Shown here: positions 17,923-26,465 of the stretch, piece after piece | How the letters are laid out: each line of letters begins with the position of its first letter | Position numbering within the stretch: position 1 is the stretch's first letter | DNA from: an uncultured Bacteroides sp. | GTDB lineage: Bacteria > Bacteroidota > Bacteroidia > Bacteroidales > Bacteroidaceae | Reading direction: 5' to 3' | Length of the DNA stretch: 64,000 nucleotides | Assembly: GCA_949288715.1 (NCBI GenBank) | Contig: CASELH010000001.1 | Span: 1-64,000 of the forward strand | Made by a program: the position numbers and the translations under genes | The notes under the pieces: model-generated | What the model saw: only the letters and a program-made list of their open reading frames with translations | What the model was told of the DNA's origin: nothing | Databases searched by the model: none

Positions 17923-18226
17923 GATTTTATTCTTTTTATTTGTTATTATTCGGTTTTATTCTGTCTGCTTCAGCGGCAGACGCTAAGTAGAGAACAAACC
18001 GTGTGCCAAAGGCCAAACAGGTGCAGACGCGCGCAACCGGTTGTCAGCATACTGCCACTTTGGCAGAGGAAGGCGAGAGTCGGACCACCAAGGCGGATGC
18101 AAATAAGCATCGGGCAGGGTGTGCATATCTTTTTTATACTACAGGCGCAATAATCGGAGATTTTTGTCTAAGTTTGCATCCGCATTTCCAATCCTTATTT
18201 GTAGACTAAAAAACAGATTGACCATC
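17923..18226. other. Divergent regulatory region between dnaK and dnaB
   Basis: This 304-bp gap contains a hairpin GTCTGC (17963-17968) / GCAGAC (17976-17981) in the expected dnaK leader and a longer inverted repeat TGCCAAAG (18004-18011) / CTTTGGCA (18058-18065). I find no CIRCE element and no clean -7 box reading toward dnaK, so its heat-shock control is not visible. The dnaB promoter box is at 18169. Confidence 0.4.
18169..18176 (+). promoter_or_regulatory. Promoter -7 box for dnaB
   Basis: TAAGTTTG lies 51 bp before the GTG at 18227. It also lies downstream of the ATG at 18119, which rules out that longer start. Confidence 0.5.
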
Positions 18227-19792
18227 GTGGCAGAAATTAAGAGAACCAGAGTACCGAAGAGCAAAACCCCGCAACCCCTTACTGACTATGGCCGCATCCA
18301 GCCGCAGGCAACCGAGCTGGAGGAAGCCGTGCTGGGAGCCCTGATGATTGAACGTGATGCCTACTCGCAGGTGAGCGAGATATTGCGCCCGGAGTCCTTC
18401 TACGAGCACCGGCACCAGCTTATCTACGCGGCTATCACCGATTTGGCTATCAACCAGAAGCCCATCGACATCCTTACCGTGAAAGACCAGCTGGCCAAGC
18501 GCGGCGAGCTGGACGAGGTGGGCGGTCCCTTCTACATCACGCAGCTCAGCAGCAAGGTGGCTTCGTCGGCCCACATAGAGTATCATGCCCGCATCATTGC
18601 GCAGAAGGCCCTGGCCCGCACGCTGATAACCTATGCCAGCTATATAGAGAACAAGGCTTTCGACGAGACCATCGACGTGGACGACCTCATGCAGGAAGCC
18701 GAGGGGAAGTTGTTCGAGATTTCTCAGCAGAACCTGAAGAAGGACTACACGCAGATAAATCCTGTCATCTCCGAAGCCTACCAGCAAATGCAGAAGGCTG
18801 CCGCGCGAACAGACGGATTGAGCGGACTGGAGAGCGGTTTCCACAAACTGGACAAGATAACATCCGGATGGCAGAACTCCGACCTCATTATCATCGCCGC
18901 GCGTCCGGCTATGGGAAAGACGGCCTTCGTGCTCTCCATGGCCAAGAACATTGCGGTGGATTTCAAAAATCCCGTAGCCCTCTTCTCGCTCGAAATGAGC
19001 AACGTGCAGCTGGTGAACCGCTTGATATCGAACGTCTGCGAGATTCCCAGCGACAAGATAAAGAGCGGACAGCTGGCCGACTATGAGTGGCAGCAGCTGG
19101 ACTACAAGCTGCGCGACCTGATTGATGCCCCTCTCTACGTGGACGACACACCTTCGCTCTCCGTCTTCGAGCTGCGCACCAAGGCCCGCCGACTGGTGAG
19201 GGAGCACGGGGTGAAGGTCATCATCATCGACTACCTGCAGCTGATGAACGCCAGCGGCATGTCCTTCGGCAGCCGCCAGGAGGAGGTGAGTACCATCTCC
19301 CGTTCGCTCAAGGGGCTGGCCAAGGAGCTGAACATCCCTATTATAGCTCTTTCGCAGTTGAACCGTGGTGTGGAAAACCGTGAGGGCGAGGAGGGCAAGC
19401 GCCCGCAGCTGAGCGACCTCCGCGAGTCGGGCGCCATTGAGCAGGATGCCGACATGGTGTGCTTCATCCACAGGCCGGAGTATTACAAGATATACCAGTC
19501 GCAAGATGGTACCGACCTCCGTGGTATGGCGGAAATCATCATTGCCAAGCACCGTAATGGCGCGGTGGGCGACGTCAGGCTACGCTTCATCGGGCAGTAC
19601 ACGCGTTTCCAGAATCCGGAAGACGACCTCATCGTGCCGCCACCCACCTCGGAGGGGGGAGGCATTATGCGCGGTTCCAGCATGAATGCTCCAATCGGCT
19701 CTACCGCCACCCCGCCGCCTCCTGCACCCGACTTCATGCCGCAGGCAGGCAATCCCTTCGGCGGCAGCCAGGAGGGGCCGTTGCCTTTCTGA
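18227..19792 (+). CDS. dnaB: Replicative DNA helicase DnaB
   Basis: The 521-residue hexameric fork helicase is read from the GTG at 18227 (MAEIKRTRVPKSKTPQP). The promoter box at 18169 excludes the in-frame ATG at 18119, and family members begin with this basic segment. The N-terminal DnaB domain is near residues 25-130 (QPQATELEEAVLGALMIERD). The RecA-type domain starts near 200, with Walker A ARPAMGKTAFVLSMA near 225 and Walker B VIIIDYLQLM near 330, and the arginine-finger region GEEGKRPQLSDLRESG follows. The Pro/Gly-rich tail to PLPF is flexible. There is no intein. Confidence 0.95.
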   Translation: MAEIKRTRVPKSKTPQPLTDYGRIQPQATELEEAVLGALMIERDAYSQVSEILRPESFYEHRHQLIYAAITDLAINQKPIDILTVKDQLAKRGELDEVGGPFYITQLSSKVASSAHIEYHARIIAQKALARTLITYASYIENKAFDETIDVDDLMQEAEGKLFEISQQNLKKDYTQINPVISEAYQQMQKAAARTDGLSGLESGFHKLDKITSGWQNSDLIIIAARPAMGKTAFVLSMAKNIAVDFKNPVALFSLEMSNVQLVNRLISNVCEIPSDKIKSGQLADYEWQQLDYKLRDLIDAPLYVDDTPSLSVFELRTKARRLVREHGVKVIIIDYLQLMNASGMSFGSRQEEVSTISRSLKGLAKELNIPIIALSQLNRGVENREGEEGKRPQLSDLRESGAIEQDADMVCFIHRPEYYKIYQSQDGTDLRGMAEIIIAKHRNGAVGDVRLRFIGQYTRFQNPEDDLIVPPPTSEGGGIMRGSSMNAPIGSTATPPPPAPDFMPQAGNPFGGSQEGPLPF

Positions 19793-19953
19793 GGCATTCC
19801 CCAGCCCTTGGCAGTACATTCCTATGGCCAAGCCTTTGCCTTGCCTTATCATCAATGGCATTGATGGTATGGCAATGTAGGACATTGCGGATGGCAAAGC
19901 AGTGGCAAAGTCTTCCCTTTGTAGTGATAAGATGGCGTTGACGCAATAGAAAA

Positions 19954-19982
19954 GGCGCAGATTTGTTTGAGAAATCTGCGCC
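19954..19982. terminator. Bidirectional terminator between dnaB and the S9 peptidase gene
   Basis: GGCGCAGATTT (19954-19964) pairs perfectly with AAATCTGCGCC (19972-19982); the loop is 7 nt. On the minus strand it is followed by TTTTC. The 160 bp between dnaB and the hairpin hold no gene. Confidence 0.85.
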
Positions 19983-20008
19983 TGTGTTGTGTTTGTATAT
20001 GGAGGTGG

Positions 20009-22183
20009 TTACGGCTTCAACCAGCGGTCCAGCCAGGCGAAGAAGGTGCGTTGCCACAGCACGCCGTTCTGGGGCTTCAGCACCCAGTGGTTCTCGTCGG
20101 GGAAGATGAGCAGCTCTGCCGGGATGCCGCGCAGCTTGGCTGCATCGAAGGCGGCCATGGCCTGGTTGGCCAGGATGCGGTAGTCGCGCTCGCCGTGAAT
20201 GCAGAGTATGGGCGTGTCCCACTTGTCCACGAAGCGGTGGGGCGAGTTGGCAAAGGTACGTTGAGCCACGGCGTTGTTTTTATCCCAGTAGGCACCGCCC
20301 ATGTCCCAGTTGGCAAACCATTTTTCTTCTGTCTCCAGGTATTGCATCTCCATGTTGAAGATGCCGTCGTGGGCAATGAATGCCTTGAAGCGTCCGTTGT
20401 GATGCCCGGCCATCCAGTACACGGTGAAGCCCCCGAAGCTGGCGCCCACGCAGCCCAGGCGGTTGCGGTCGATGTAGGGCTCTTGGCTTACTTCATCGAT
20501 GGCCGTCAGCAGGTCTTTCATGCACTGGCCGCCATAGTCTCCGCTGATGGCTTCGTTCCACTCCGTGCCAAAACCCGGCATGCCGCGGCGGCAGGGGGCT
20601 ACGACGATGTAGTCGTTGGCTGCCATCATCTGGAAGTTCCAGCGGTAGCTCCAGAATTGGCTGAGGGCGCTTTGCGGGCCGCCTTCGCAGTAGAGCAGGG
20701 CGGGATATTTCTTCTGCTGGTCGAACTGCGGGGGATAGATGACCCACACCAGCATCTGCTTGCCGTCGGTGGTCTTTATCCAGCGGCCTTCCACACGGCC
20801 CATCTCCACTTGGTCGTAGATGTGCTGGTTTTCCGTAGTCAGCTGCTTCACGGGGTAGGGGGAGCTTATCTCTTTGTCCGTGCTGTAGTTGGGGCGGGCG
20901 TGCGAGTCTGCCTGGAAGAGGGCGACGGGCATCGGCTTGCTGTCCAGCCCCTCCACGGCATAGATTTCATCGCCTTGGCTCATGGAGTGGCGGGTGGCAA
21001 TGAGCTTGTTGCCGCATGGGGCAACGGAGGCGTAGTCGCACAGTCCAGTTGTCAGTTGGTAGACGTGCTCCATGTCTGTGTTGTAGATTTGCGAGGTGCC
21101 TTGCCATACGCCGGTGAAGTACAGGCTGCGCGAGTCGTCGGCCCAGGCATAGGTGTCGACGTTGGAGGGGAAGTCCCGGCTGGCAAAGTGCTTTTCGCCC
21201 GTCTGCAGGTCCATCACCATCAGGCGGTTCAGGTCGCTCTCATAGCCGTCGCGCTCCATGCTTTGCCAGGCAATGTAGCGGCCGTCGGGCGAGTATTGCG
21301 GGTTGGTGTCGTAGCCTTTGTTGTCCTCGGTGATGTTGCGTGTCTCTCCAGTCTCCATATTATATATGTATATGTCCGAGTTGGTGGAGAGGGCATAGTC
21401 CATCCCCGTCTTCTTGCGGCAGGTGTAGGCTATCGATTTGCTGTCGGCACTCCAGGCCAACTGCTCTATGCCGCCAAAGGGCTTCATGGGGCTTTCGTAG
21501 GGTTCGCCTTCCAGCAGGTCGCGCACGTTGCTGATGCCTGTGCCGTCGAAGTCGGCCACGAAGGGATGGGGGGCGGTAGTCACCCATTCGTCCCAATGCT
21601 TGTACATCAGGTCGTCCACGATGATGCCGCTGGCTTGCGGCAGGCCGGGGTACTTGTCGGCAGTGCTTTTTACGGTTTTTACCTGTGAGATGAAGAGCAG
21701 TTTCTGTCCGTCGGGCGAGAAGGCGAAGCCCTCGATGCCGTCGGCATAGTTGGTCAGCGGATGGCGGTCGGTGCCGTCAGGATTCATTTCCCACACTTGG
21801 CTGGTGCCACTCTCGTTGCTGAGGTAAGCCAGTTTTTGCCCATTTTTTATCCATGCGGGTTGCGACTCAATGTATGGAGTAGTGGTCAGCTTTGTATTGC
21901 TTAGGCCGTCGCTATTCATTACAAAGACATCGGTGTTGCTTTTGTTTTGGGGCACGCTGTAGTAGCTCACGGTGTAGGCTATCTTTGCCGCATCGGGCGA
22001 AGGTGCCACGCCGCTTATGCGTCCCATGGCCCAGAGGGCTTCGGGTGTGAGGCGCCCTCCCTCTATGCGGATGTCCGAACGGCCAATCAATTCTCCGGAT
22101 TGCCTTGCAGTGTCTTGCGTCATGTTGCCACAAGCTGCCAATGTCATAGCTGCTGACATAAGTAAGAAGTTAGTTAGTTTCAT
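20009..22183 (-). CDS. S9 family prolyl oligopeptidase-type peptidase, lipoprotein (DPP5-like)
   Basis: The protein has 724 residues from the ATG at 22183, chosen because it opens a lipoprotein signal (MKLTNFLLMSAAMTLAACGN, lipid-modified Cys at 18). Residues about 50-430 form a WD40-like beta-propeller (repeated SPDG and SPDA motifs). The alpha/beta-hydrolase domain follows, with the nucleophile in GCVGASFGGFTV, an acid in HGERDYRI and the histidine in DENHWVLKPQ. It is probably a periplasmic or membrane-anchored dipeptidyl or acylaminoacyl peptidase of the DPP5 type, releasing dipeptides for import. A promoter box lies just upstream. Exact P1 specificity cannot be read. Confidence 0.88.
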   Translation of the reverse strand: MKLTNFLLMSAAMTLAACGNMTQDTARQSGELIGRSDIRIEGGRLTPEALWAMGRISGVAPSPDAAKIAYTVSYYSVPQNKSNTDVFVMNSDGLSNTKLTTTPYIESQPAWIKNGQKLAYLSNESGTSQVWEMNPDGTDRHPLTNYADGIEGFAFSPDGQKLLFISQVKTVKSTADKYPGLPQASGIIVDDLMYKHWDEWVTTAPHPFVADFDGTGISNVRDLLEGEPYESPMKPFGGIEQLAWSADSKSIAYTCRKKTGMDYALSTNSDIYIYNMETGETRNITEDNKGYDTNPQYSPDGRYIAWQSMERDGYESDLNRLMVMDLQTGEKHFASRDFPSNVDTYAWADDSRSLYFTGVWQGTSQIYNTDMEHVYQLTTGLCDYASVAPCGNKLIATRHSMSQGDEIYAVEGLDSKPMPVALFQADSHARPNYSTDKEISSPYPVKQLTTENQHIYDQVEMGRVEGRWIKTTDGKQMLVWVIYPPQFDQQKKYPALLYCEGGPQSALSQFWSYRWNFQMMAANDYIVVAPCRRGMPGFGTEWNEAISGDYGGQCMKDLLTAIDEVSQEPYIDRNRLGCVGASFGGFTVYWMAGHHNGRFKAFIAHDGIFNMEMQYLETEEKWFANWDMGGAYWDKNNAVAQRTFANSPHRFVDKWDTPILCIHGERDYRILANQAMAAFDAAKLRGIPAELLIFPDENHWVLKPQNGVLWQRTFFAWLDRWLKP

Positions 22184-22216
22184 AGATAAATTACTGTTAG
22201 ATATCTGTTGTTTGCG

Positions 22217-22224
22217 CAAAGATA
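22217..22224 (-). promoter_or_regulatory. Promoter -7 box for the S9 peptidase gene
   Basis: On the minus strand TATCTTTG lies 33 bp upstream of the ATG at 22183. Confidence 0.5.
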
Positions 22225-22298
22225 CGGCTTACCCTTCATTTTTCTACTCTTTTCATGGAAATATGTGCGTGGAATTGTTGCGAACCGGAAATAATGTG

Positions 22299-22306
22299 TA
22301 AATTTG
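22299..22306 (+). promoter_or_regulatory. Promoter -7 box for the HTH-like/kinase operon
   Basis: TAAATTTG lies 25 bp before the ATG at 22332. An imperfect upstream element (ATTG or GTTG) occurs 18-21 bp earlier. Confidence 0.45.
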
Positions 22307-22331
22307 TCTGCCTTAACAAAGAACAAGCATC

Positions 22332-22910
22332 ATGAACGTATATAAACCCGAGATAGCCGAGTTGCTGCTGCAAGTAGAGAAAGCTTATGTCAAGCCGCTG
22401 AATTCGTCCACCGATTTTGAAGAACTCTCGATTCAGTTGAAGTATAAATTGGGTATGTCCGTCTCCTCATCCACGTTGAAGCGCCTGTGGGGGTACGTCA
22501 ACGATGCCCATTCACCCCGTCCGCAAACCTTGGACGTATTGGCCCGCTACCTGGGGCATGCCGATTTCAAAGATTTCTGCATGTGGCTGAAGCATACCAC
22601 AGCCTACAACTCCTCGTTCTTCTCCGCCAAGCGGATACTTGTGGAAGACTTGAATCCGGGCATGGAGGTGGAAATAGGGTGGTCGCCCAATCGCTACCTG
22701 CGTTTGCGCTATAAGGGAGGTGGCCTGTTTGAGGTGCGCGAGGCCAAAGAGTCCAAACTGGTGAGGGGAGACCTTTTCCAGGCTGTATCCTTCCTGATGG
22801 GGCAGCCTTTGTTTTTGCCCTACGTAGAGCGGGGAGGCAAAAGGCTTTCACCTTTCATTGCCGGGCGCAATGGCGGTCTAACCATGTTAAACAGCGTAGT
22901 GAATGGATGA
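22332..22910 (+). CDS. Uncharacterised protein with N-terminal helix-turn-helix-like domain, kinase partner
   Basis: I do not recognise a named family with certainty. Residues 1-85 have the pattern LxxKLGMSVSSSTLKRLWGYV...PRPQTLDVLARYLG..DFxxF, which recurs at the N-terminus of many Bacteroidetes regulatory proteins and resembles a DNA-binding or protein-docking helical domain. Residues 100-190 look all-beta (EDLNPGMEVEIGW, YLRLRYKGGGLFEVREA), an SH3- or OB-like half. There is no signal peptide, so it is cytoplasmic. It overlaps the downstream Ser/Thr kinase gene by 8 bp, which implies coupled translation and a shared role: it could be a phosphorylation target, a regulator or an adaptor of that kinase. 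Confidence 0.6.
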   Translation: MNVYKPEIAELLLQVEKAYVKPLNSSTDFEELSIQLKYKLGMSVSSSTLKRLWGYVNDAHSPRPQTLDVLARYLGHADFKDFCMWLKHTTAYNSSFFSAKRILVEDLNPGMEVEIGWSPNRYLRLRYKGGGLFEVREAKESKLVRGDLFQAVSFLMGQPLFLPYVERGGKRLSPFIAGRNGGLTMLNSVVNG

Positions 22911-23832
22911 GGGTAATCTGTCTTCCGGTTTCATAGCTATCGATGCATCAGCGGGCGCTCAGAGTTTCACCGATAAGGAGGAAATCTATGAGTCCGAATT
23001 GGGGTATGCCCGGCTGTTCCGTTGTTCGCGCTACGGCAGGTTGCATATTTTGAAGGGGCTTAAACCTGCTTACATTGGCGATGCTTTCTACGAGCAGGCG
23101 TTACGCAAGGAGTTTGAGATAGGCTATAGATTAGAGCATCCTCATATCGTCCGCGTATTAGGCTGGGAGGAAGTCCCCCAATTAGGGTATTGCATCGTGT
23201 TGGAGTACATAGACGGCATCACATTGCGCGCATTCATGGAGCAAGGGAAGCTGACTGAAAATGATGCCATGAAAGTGCTGTATGAACTTTGTGACGCTTT
23301 GGGATATCTGCATGGAAAACAAATAGTGCACCGTGACCTGAAGCCGGATAATATCTTGATTACCCACAATGGTCGCAACGTGAAGCTTATAGATTTCGGC
23401 CTGTCGGATAGCGATGATTACGAGGTGCTGAAGTTTCCGGCCGGGACGCGCTACTACTTGGCGCCCGAAGTCCTGAAGCCTGAGCAGCCATTGGACTGCC
23501 GTGCCGACATCTATTCGTTGGGCATCATCATGGGGGAAATGGCAGAGCAGCTAAAGAGCAAGGCTTTAGCTGCCGTGTCCAGGAAGTGTACGCGAAAAGA
23601 CCCTTCGGAGCGATATCCTTCTGCAGCAAAAGTCGCTCAGGCACTCCACTCAAAAGAGAAGGGCTTTCCTATCGGGCGGGCAGTGGTAGTTCTTCTGCTG
23701 TTGTTGGCAATGGTCTGCACAGTCTACTATTATATGGGTAGAGAGCCCCGCCCGTTGTCATTGCCTGTATATGGTAACCACGCAGCACCGGTTGAGCAAT
23801 GGCCGGATTCTATTTCTCCGCATCCTCTATGA
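22903..23832 (+). CDS. Eukaryotic-type Ser/Thr protein kinase with one C-terminal transmembrane helix
   Basis: The 309-residue protein is a Hanks-type kinase with most catalytic residues: Lys51 (LHILKGL), an alpha-C Glu near 70, HRDLKPDN at 143-150, DFG at 164-166 and APE at 187-189. The glycine-rich loop is not canonical (ELGYARLFRCSRYG). A transmembrane helix at about 258-279 (VVVLLLLLAMVCTVYYY) leaves only about 30 residues outside, so there is no periplasmic sensor domain such as PASTA. It overlaps the preceding HTH-like gene by 8 bp. Its last 23 bp overlap the 3' end of the converging leucine-rich-repeat gene. Substrates are unknown; the cytoplasmic operon partner is the first candidate. 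Confidence 0.88.
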   Translation: MDEGNLSSGFIAIDASAGAQSFTDKEEIYESELGYARLFRCSRYGRLHILKGLKPAYIGDAFYEQALRKEFEIGYRLEHPHIVRVLGWEEVPQLGYCIVLEYIDGITLRAFMEQGKLTENDAMKVLYELCDALGYLHGKQIVHRDLKPDNILITHNGRNVKLIDFGLSDSDDYEVLKFPAGTRYYLAPEVLKPEQPLDCRADIYSLGIIMGEMAEQLKSKALAAVSRKCTRKDPSERYPSAAKVAQALHSKEKGFPIGRAVVVLLLLLAMVCTVYYYMGREPRPLSLPVYGNHAAPVEQWPDSISPHPL

Positions 23833-25456
23833 TTGTAGTGAACTGTCCCCATTCTTTATGGTTCCGGTAAAGCGTCAGGCAATCTGTAGGAACATGCAAT
23901 GTACCCTCTGAAAGCAAAGATTCTGCTCCCGTGAAAGCTGCTTCTTGACAATATGGCGCAAAGTCTGTGGCATATACATAGAGGTCGCGCAAGGCTGGGC
24001 ATCTGTCGAAGCAGTAGGACGACAAATAATTTGTTTCGTGCCCTAAGGCCACGCTTTTCAACTGCCGGCATTGCTGGAAACACCCGTAGGGCAAGATACT
24101 GATTCCGTCTGGTAAAACCACATGTTCCAATTTGGAACCGCAGAAGGCTCTCTGCCCTAAACTATTGACAGATGTAGGCAAACCAATTTGCCGGATACCT
24201 GCATAGCGGAAGGCATAATCTCCAATTGTTCTTACGCCATCCGGCACTGTAAATTCATTGCCGTTCTTCCCTTCTGGATACCACAGCAAGGCTGTCTGGC
24301 TTTTGTCATAGAGCACTCCGTCTACGGTGCAGAATCTCATGCATGAGGCAGGGATTTCCACTTCGCGCAGGTTGCCGCACCCGGCCGAGGGTTGAAAATG
24401 GATTAAGTCGGAGGGGAGCCGCAAGCGGCTTAGTGCAGTACAATTTTCGAAGGCTCCTTCTTCAATAGTCTGGACTCCATCGGGCAAGAGGAGTTGCTGC
24501 AAGTATTGGCATTGTGCAAACATGCCTTTGCTTATTGTGCGGTCGGTGGTGTATCGGCTGCCGTCATAGCTTTGCCCGCCTGCTACAATGCTGGCATCTC
24601 TCAAGTCAAGCACTTCCAGTCGTCCGGGGGTATCGTTGCCTTCCCGGTCTTTGCCCATCATGTCGCGAAGATAACCGATGTCTGTTCCATTCAGTGGCCC
24701 GGCTATGCTCAGTGAGTTGAAGTTATATCTATTCTCGTCGCCGATAGCTTCGCCCAGCATGCCTCCGGTTGTTACGATAATGGCCTTGTCCGTGTGGAAG
24801 TGATAAGGCTCGCTCCGGGTTTCGCCAATATTGTTGATGGCGTATGCTTGTACCTCATAGTCGGCATCAATCTGCAAATGGGCAAGCCGTGCCTGGTAAG
24901 TGGTTGTCCCTTCCTCCGGGGAGAGGCTGACACAATGCTCTTCCTCATCACCTTCCTGCCGATAGTAGAAGCCCGTGGCACTGAGTCTTTCTCCACCATT
25001 GTCTGTAATGTCGTAAGCCAATGTGATGCTGAGCGGGCCTTGGTTGAGCAACCGTATGCCACTCAGTGTCGGGGCCACGTTGGGCTGCGTGCAGAAGGTC
25101 ATGGTTTCGCTACGTACAGTGCTGTATCCGTTGCCGGCCTCCAGACAATAATAATAAGTACGCCCGGGCTGTAGTCCTGTCAGCAGGGTTGCGGCATGCA
25201 ATTCGTTGGGGTCGCACGAAGCAGTCTCTTCCACATGGTCGGTAAGCCCGTAGCGGAACCGAATGATTTTTACCGTATCTTCTCCCTGAAGCAGCACTTC
25301 GCCTTGCAGCAAGGCGCTGTTGCGGGTGATTTCTTCGGCCGGTTGCAAGTATAAGGTCGGGGGCAGATTCAAGGGCTTGCGTTCGTCTGCACACCCCATC
25401 ATTACTATGACGAGGTAGCAGATGTATGCTATGTGCTTTATGTTCAGTCTTTCCAT
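23810..25456 (-). CDS. BspA-type leucine-rich-repeat surface lipoprotein
   Basis: The 548-residue protein has a lipoprotein signal (lipobox VMMGC, Cys near 21) and two fibronectin-III-like modules at about 30-225 (YLQPAEEITRNSALLQGEV; TYYYCLEAGNGYSTVRSE). An LRR_5/BspA array follows from about 290 to 520, with repeats such as GAFENCTALSRLRLPSDL and RTIGDYAFRYAGIRQIGLP. The ending WGQFTTIIE is typical of this class. BspA proteins bind host matrix or other cells. It is the last gene of a three-gene operon, 10 bp after the barrel protein gene, and its tail overlaps the kinase gene on the other strand. Confidence 0.85.
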   Translation of the reverse strand: MERLNIKHIAYICYLVIVMMGCADERKPLNLPPTLYLQPAEEITRNSALLQGEVLLQGEDTVKIIRFRYGLTDHVEETASCDPNELHAATLLTGLQPGRTYYYCLEAGNGYSTVRSETMTFCTQPNVAPTLSGIRLLNQGPLSITLAYDITDNGGERLSATGFYYRQEGDEEEHCVSLSPEEGTTTYQARLAHLQIDADYEVQAYAINNIGETRSEPYHFHTDKAIIVTTGGMLGEAIGDENRYNFNSLSIAGPLNGTDIGYLRDMMGKDREGNDTPGRLEVLDLRDASIVAGGQSYDGSRYTTDRTISKGMFAQCQYLQQLLLPDGVQTIEEGAFENCTALSRLRLPSDLIHFQPSAGCGNLREVEIPASCMRFCTVDGVLYDKSQTALLWYPEGKNGNEFTVPDGVRTIGDYAFRYAGIRQIGLPTSVNSLGQRAFCGSKLEHVVLPDGISILPYGCFQQCRQLKSVALGHETNYLSSYCFDRCPALRDLYVYATDFAPYCQEAAFTGAESLLSEGTLHVPTDCLTLYRNHKEWGQFTTIIEDAEK

Positions 25457-25466
25457 GTCTGTTTTC

Positions 25467-26465
25467 TTAAAAGTGTAGTCCTATTCCTACCGACGCCTCC
25501 CAATACTTTGCGCGGATGGTCATGACTCCCGCCGACAGGGCGAGGCGATAGAAGCGGTAAAGGCAGCCGGCTTCGGCAGAGAGGCCGTGGTAAGTATAGT
25601 CTTTGTTGCGCAGCCATGTGCCGTCATGTTGTTCCCATGTCGTTGTGCGGCGTCCATAACCTATGCCTTCGTACAGACAAAACTCGTCTATCAGCCGGTG
25701 TATGCCTCCTGCCATCAGTGCCCAGCGGCTGTCTTTCGTCTTTCCACTGTAGTAGGGCATGCTTCCGTCTTCCAGCCGGCCATAACTGTCGCACGCCCCA
25801 TGCGTAGTGGGGGAGGAGTGGAAGTCTGTTTGTGCCAATACATAAGCGCCGTGCCTCCTCATGGCTGCCACCCGGATGCCCAGCGAAGGATGCCCTTGGC
25901 GGATGCCGGTGTTGAGCAATGCCAAGTAGTGCATGCGTTCACGTACGCGGCGTATGTGGGGTGAAGCAGACTTTGGAGGAGTGATGACATGGTGTATCAA
26001 GGTGTCGAGCCCCACGGGGTGGGGCACGAGCGGCTTTATCTTCTTGGGCTGCCGATAGCCTAAGGGAGGAGCCAGCACCAGTTCGTAAGTCATGCGCGAC
26101 TCCAGCGGCGCGGGGAAGCGGTAATCGCGCATCACCCCCCATTGCGGGTGCTTGAGGGTGAGGAGGCGGGTGCCGTTTGGCAGATATAGCCATATTTCGC
26201 CCACATCGTTCCGGCGCTTGACGATGCCCAGCGGGGAAGAAAAGGCAAACTCTTTATCGCCTACCACCTTGACCAGCGCACATGCTTCTCCGTTGAGGTC
26301 GCGCACGGGGTCAATGTAAGCACTGATGTCATTGGGCAGCATGCGGAAGCTGCGTACACTGAACTCTTGGGCATGGGCAAGCCCTCCCGCAAGGCAGAGG
26401 AACGCTGCCATCAAGAAGCTGATGCACAGCAAGCGGTGGTGATATGTGGCAAGGTAATCGTTCAT
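25467..26465 (-). CDS. Probable outer-membrane beta-barrel protein with N-terminal PEGA-like domain
   Basis: The 332-residue protein has a signal peptide at about 1-32 ending LAGGLAHAQ. Residues 38-130 (RMLPNDISAYIDPVRDLNGE...ALVKVVG...VGEIWLYLPNGTRLLTLKHP) form a beta domain that recurs in Bacteroidales exported proteins and resembles PEGA-type surface modules. Residues 190-332 alternate polar and aromatic positions (YVLAQTDFH, WALMAGGIHRLIDEFCLYEGIGYG, YWEASVGIGLHF) and end in phenylalanine, as outer-membrane barrels do. Its ATG overlaps the stop of the WG-repeat gene (ATGA type), so translation is coupled. The function is unknown; assembly with the co-encoded lipoproteins in the outer membrane is inferred. 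Confidence 0.6.
   Translation of the reverse strand: MNDYLATYHHRLLCISFLMAAFLCLAGGLAHAQEFSVRSFRMLPNDISAYIDPVRDLNGEACALVKVVGDKEFAFSSPLGIVKRRNDVGEIWLYLPNGTRLLTLKHPQWGVMRDYRFPAPLESRMTYELVLAPPLGYRQPKKIKPLVPHPVGLDTLIHHVITPPKSASPHIRRVRERMHYLALLNTGIRQGHPSLGIRVAAMRRHGAYVLAQTDFHSSPTTHGACDSYGRLEDGSMPYYSGKTKDSRWALMAGGIHRLIDEFCLYEGIGYGRRTTTWEQHDGTWLRNKDYTYHGLSAEAGCLYRFYRLALSAGVMTIRAKYWEASVGIGLHF

Noticed and set aside
18119..18226. Longer DnaB N-terminus from the ATG at 18119
   Set aside because: The promoter box at 18169 lies inside it and the extra residues (FLYYRRNNRRFL) do not fit the family.
18206..19552. 448-codon frame antisense to dnaB
   Set aside because: Composition is His/Leu/Val-rich noise typical of an antisense frame; dnaB is complete on the other strand.
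19967..21688. 573-codon frame antisense to the S9 peptidase gene
   Set aside because: No recognisable motif and fully overlaps a catalytic-residue-complete peptidase.
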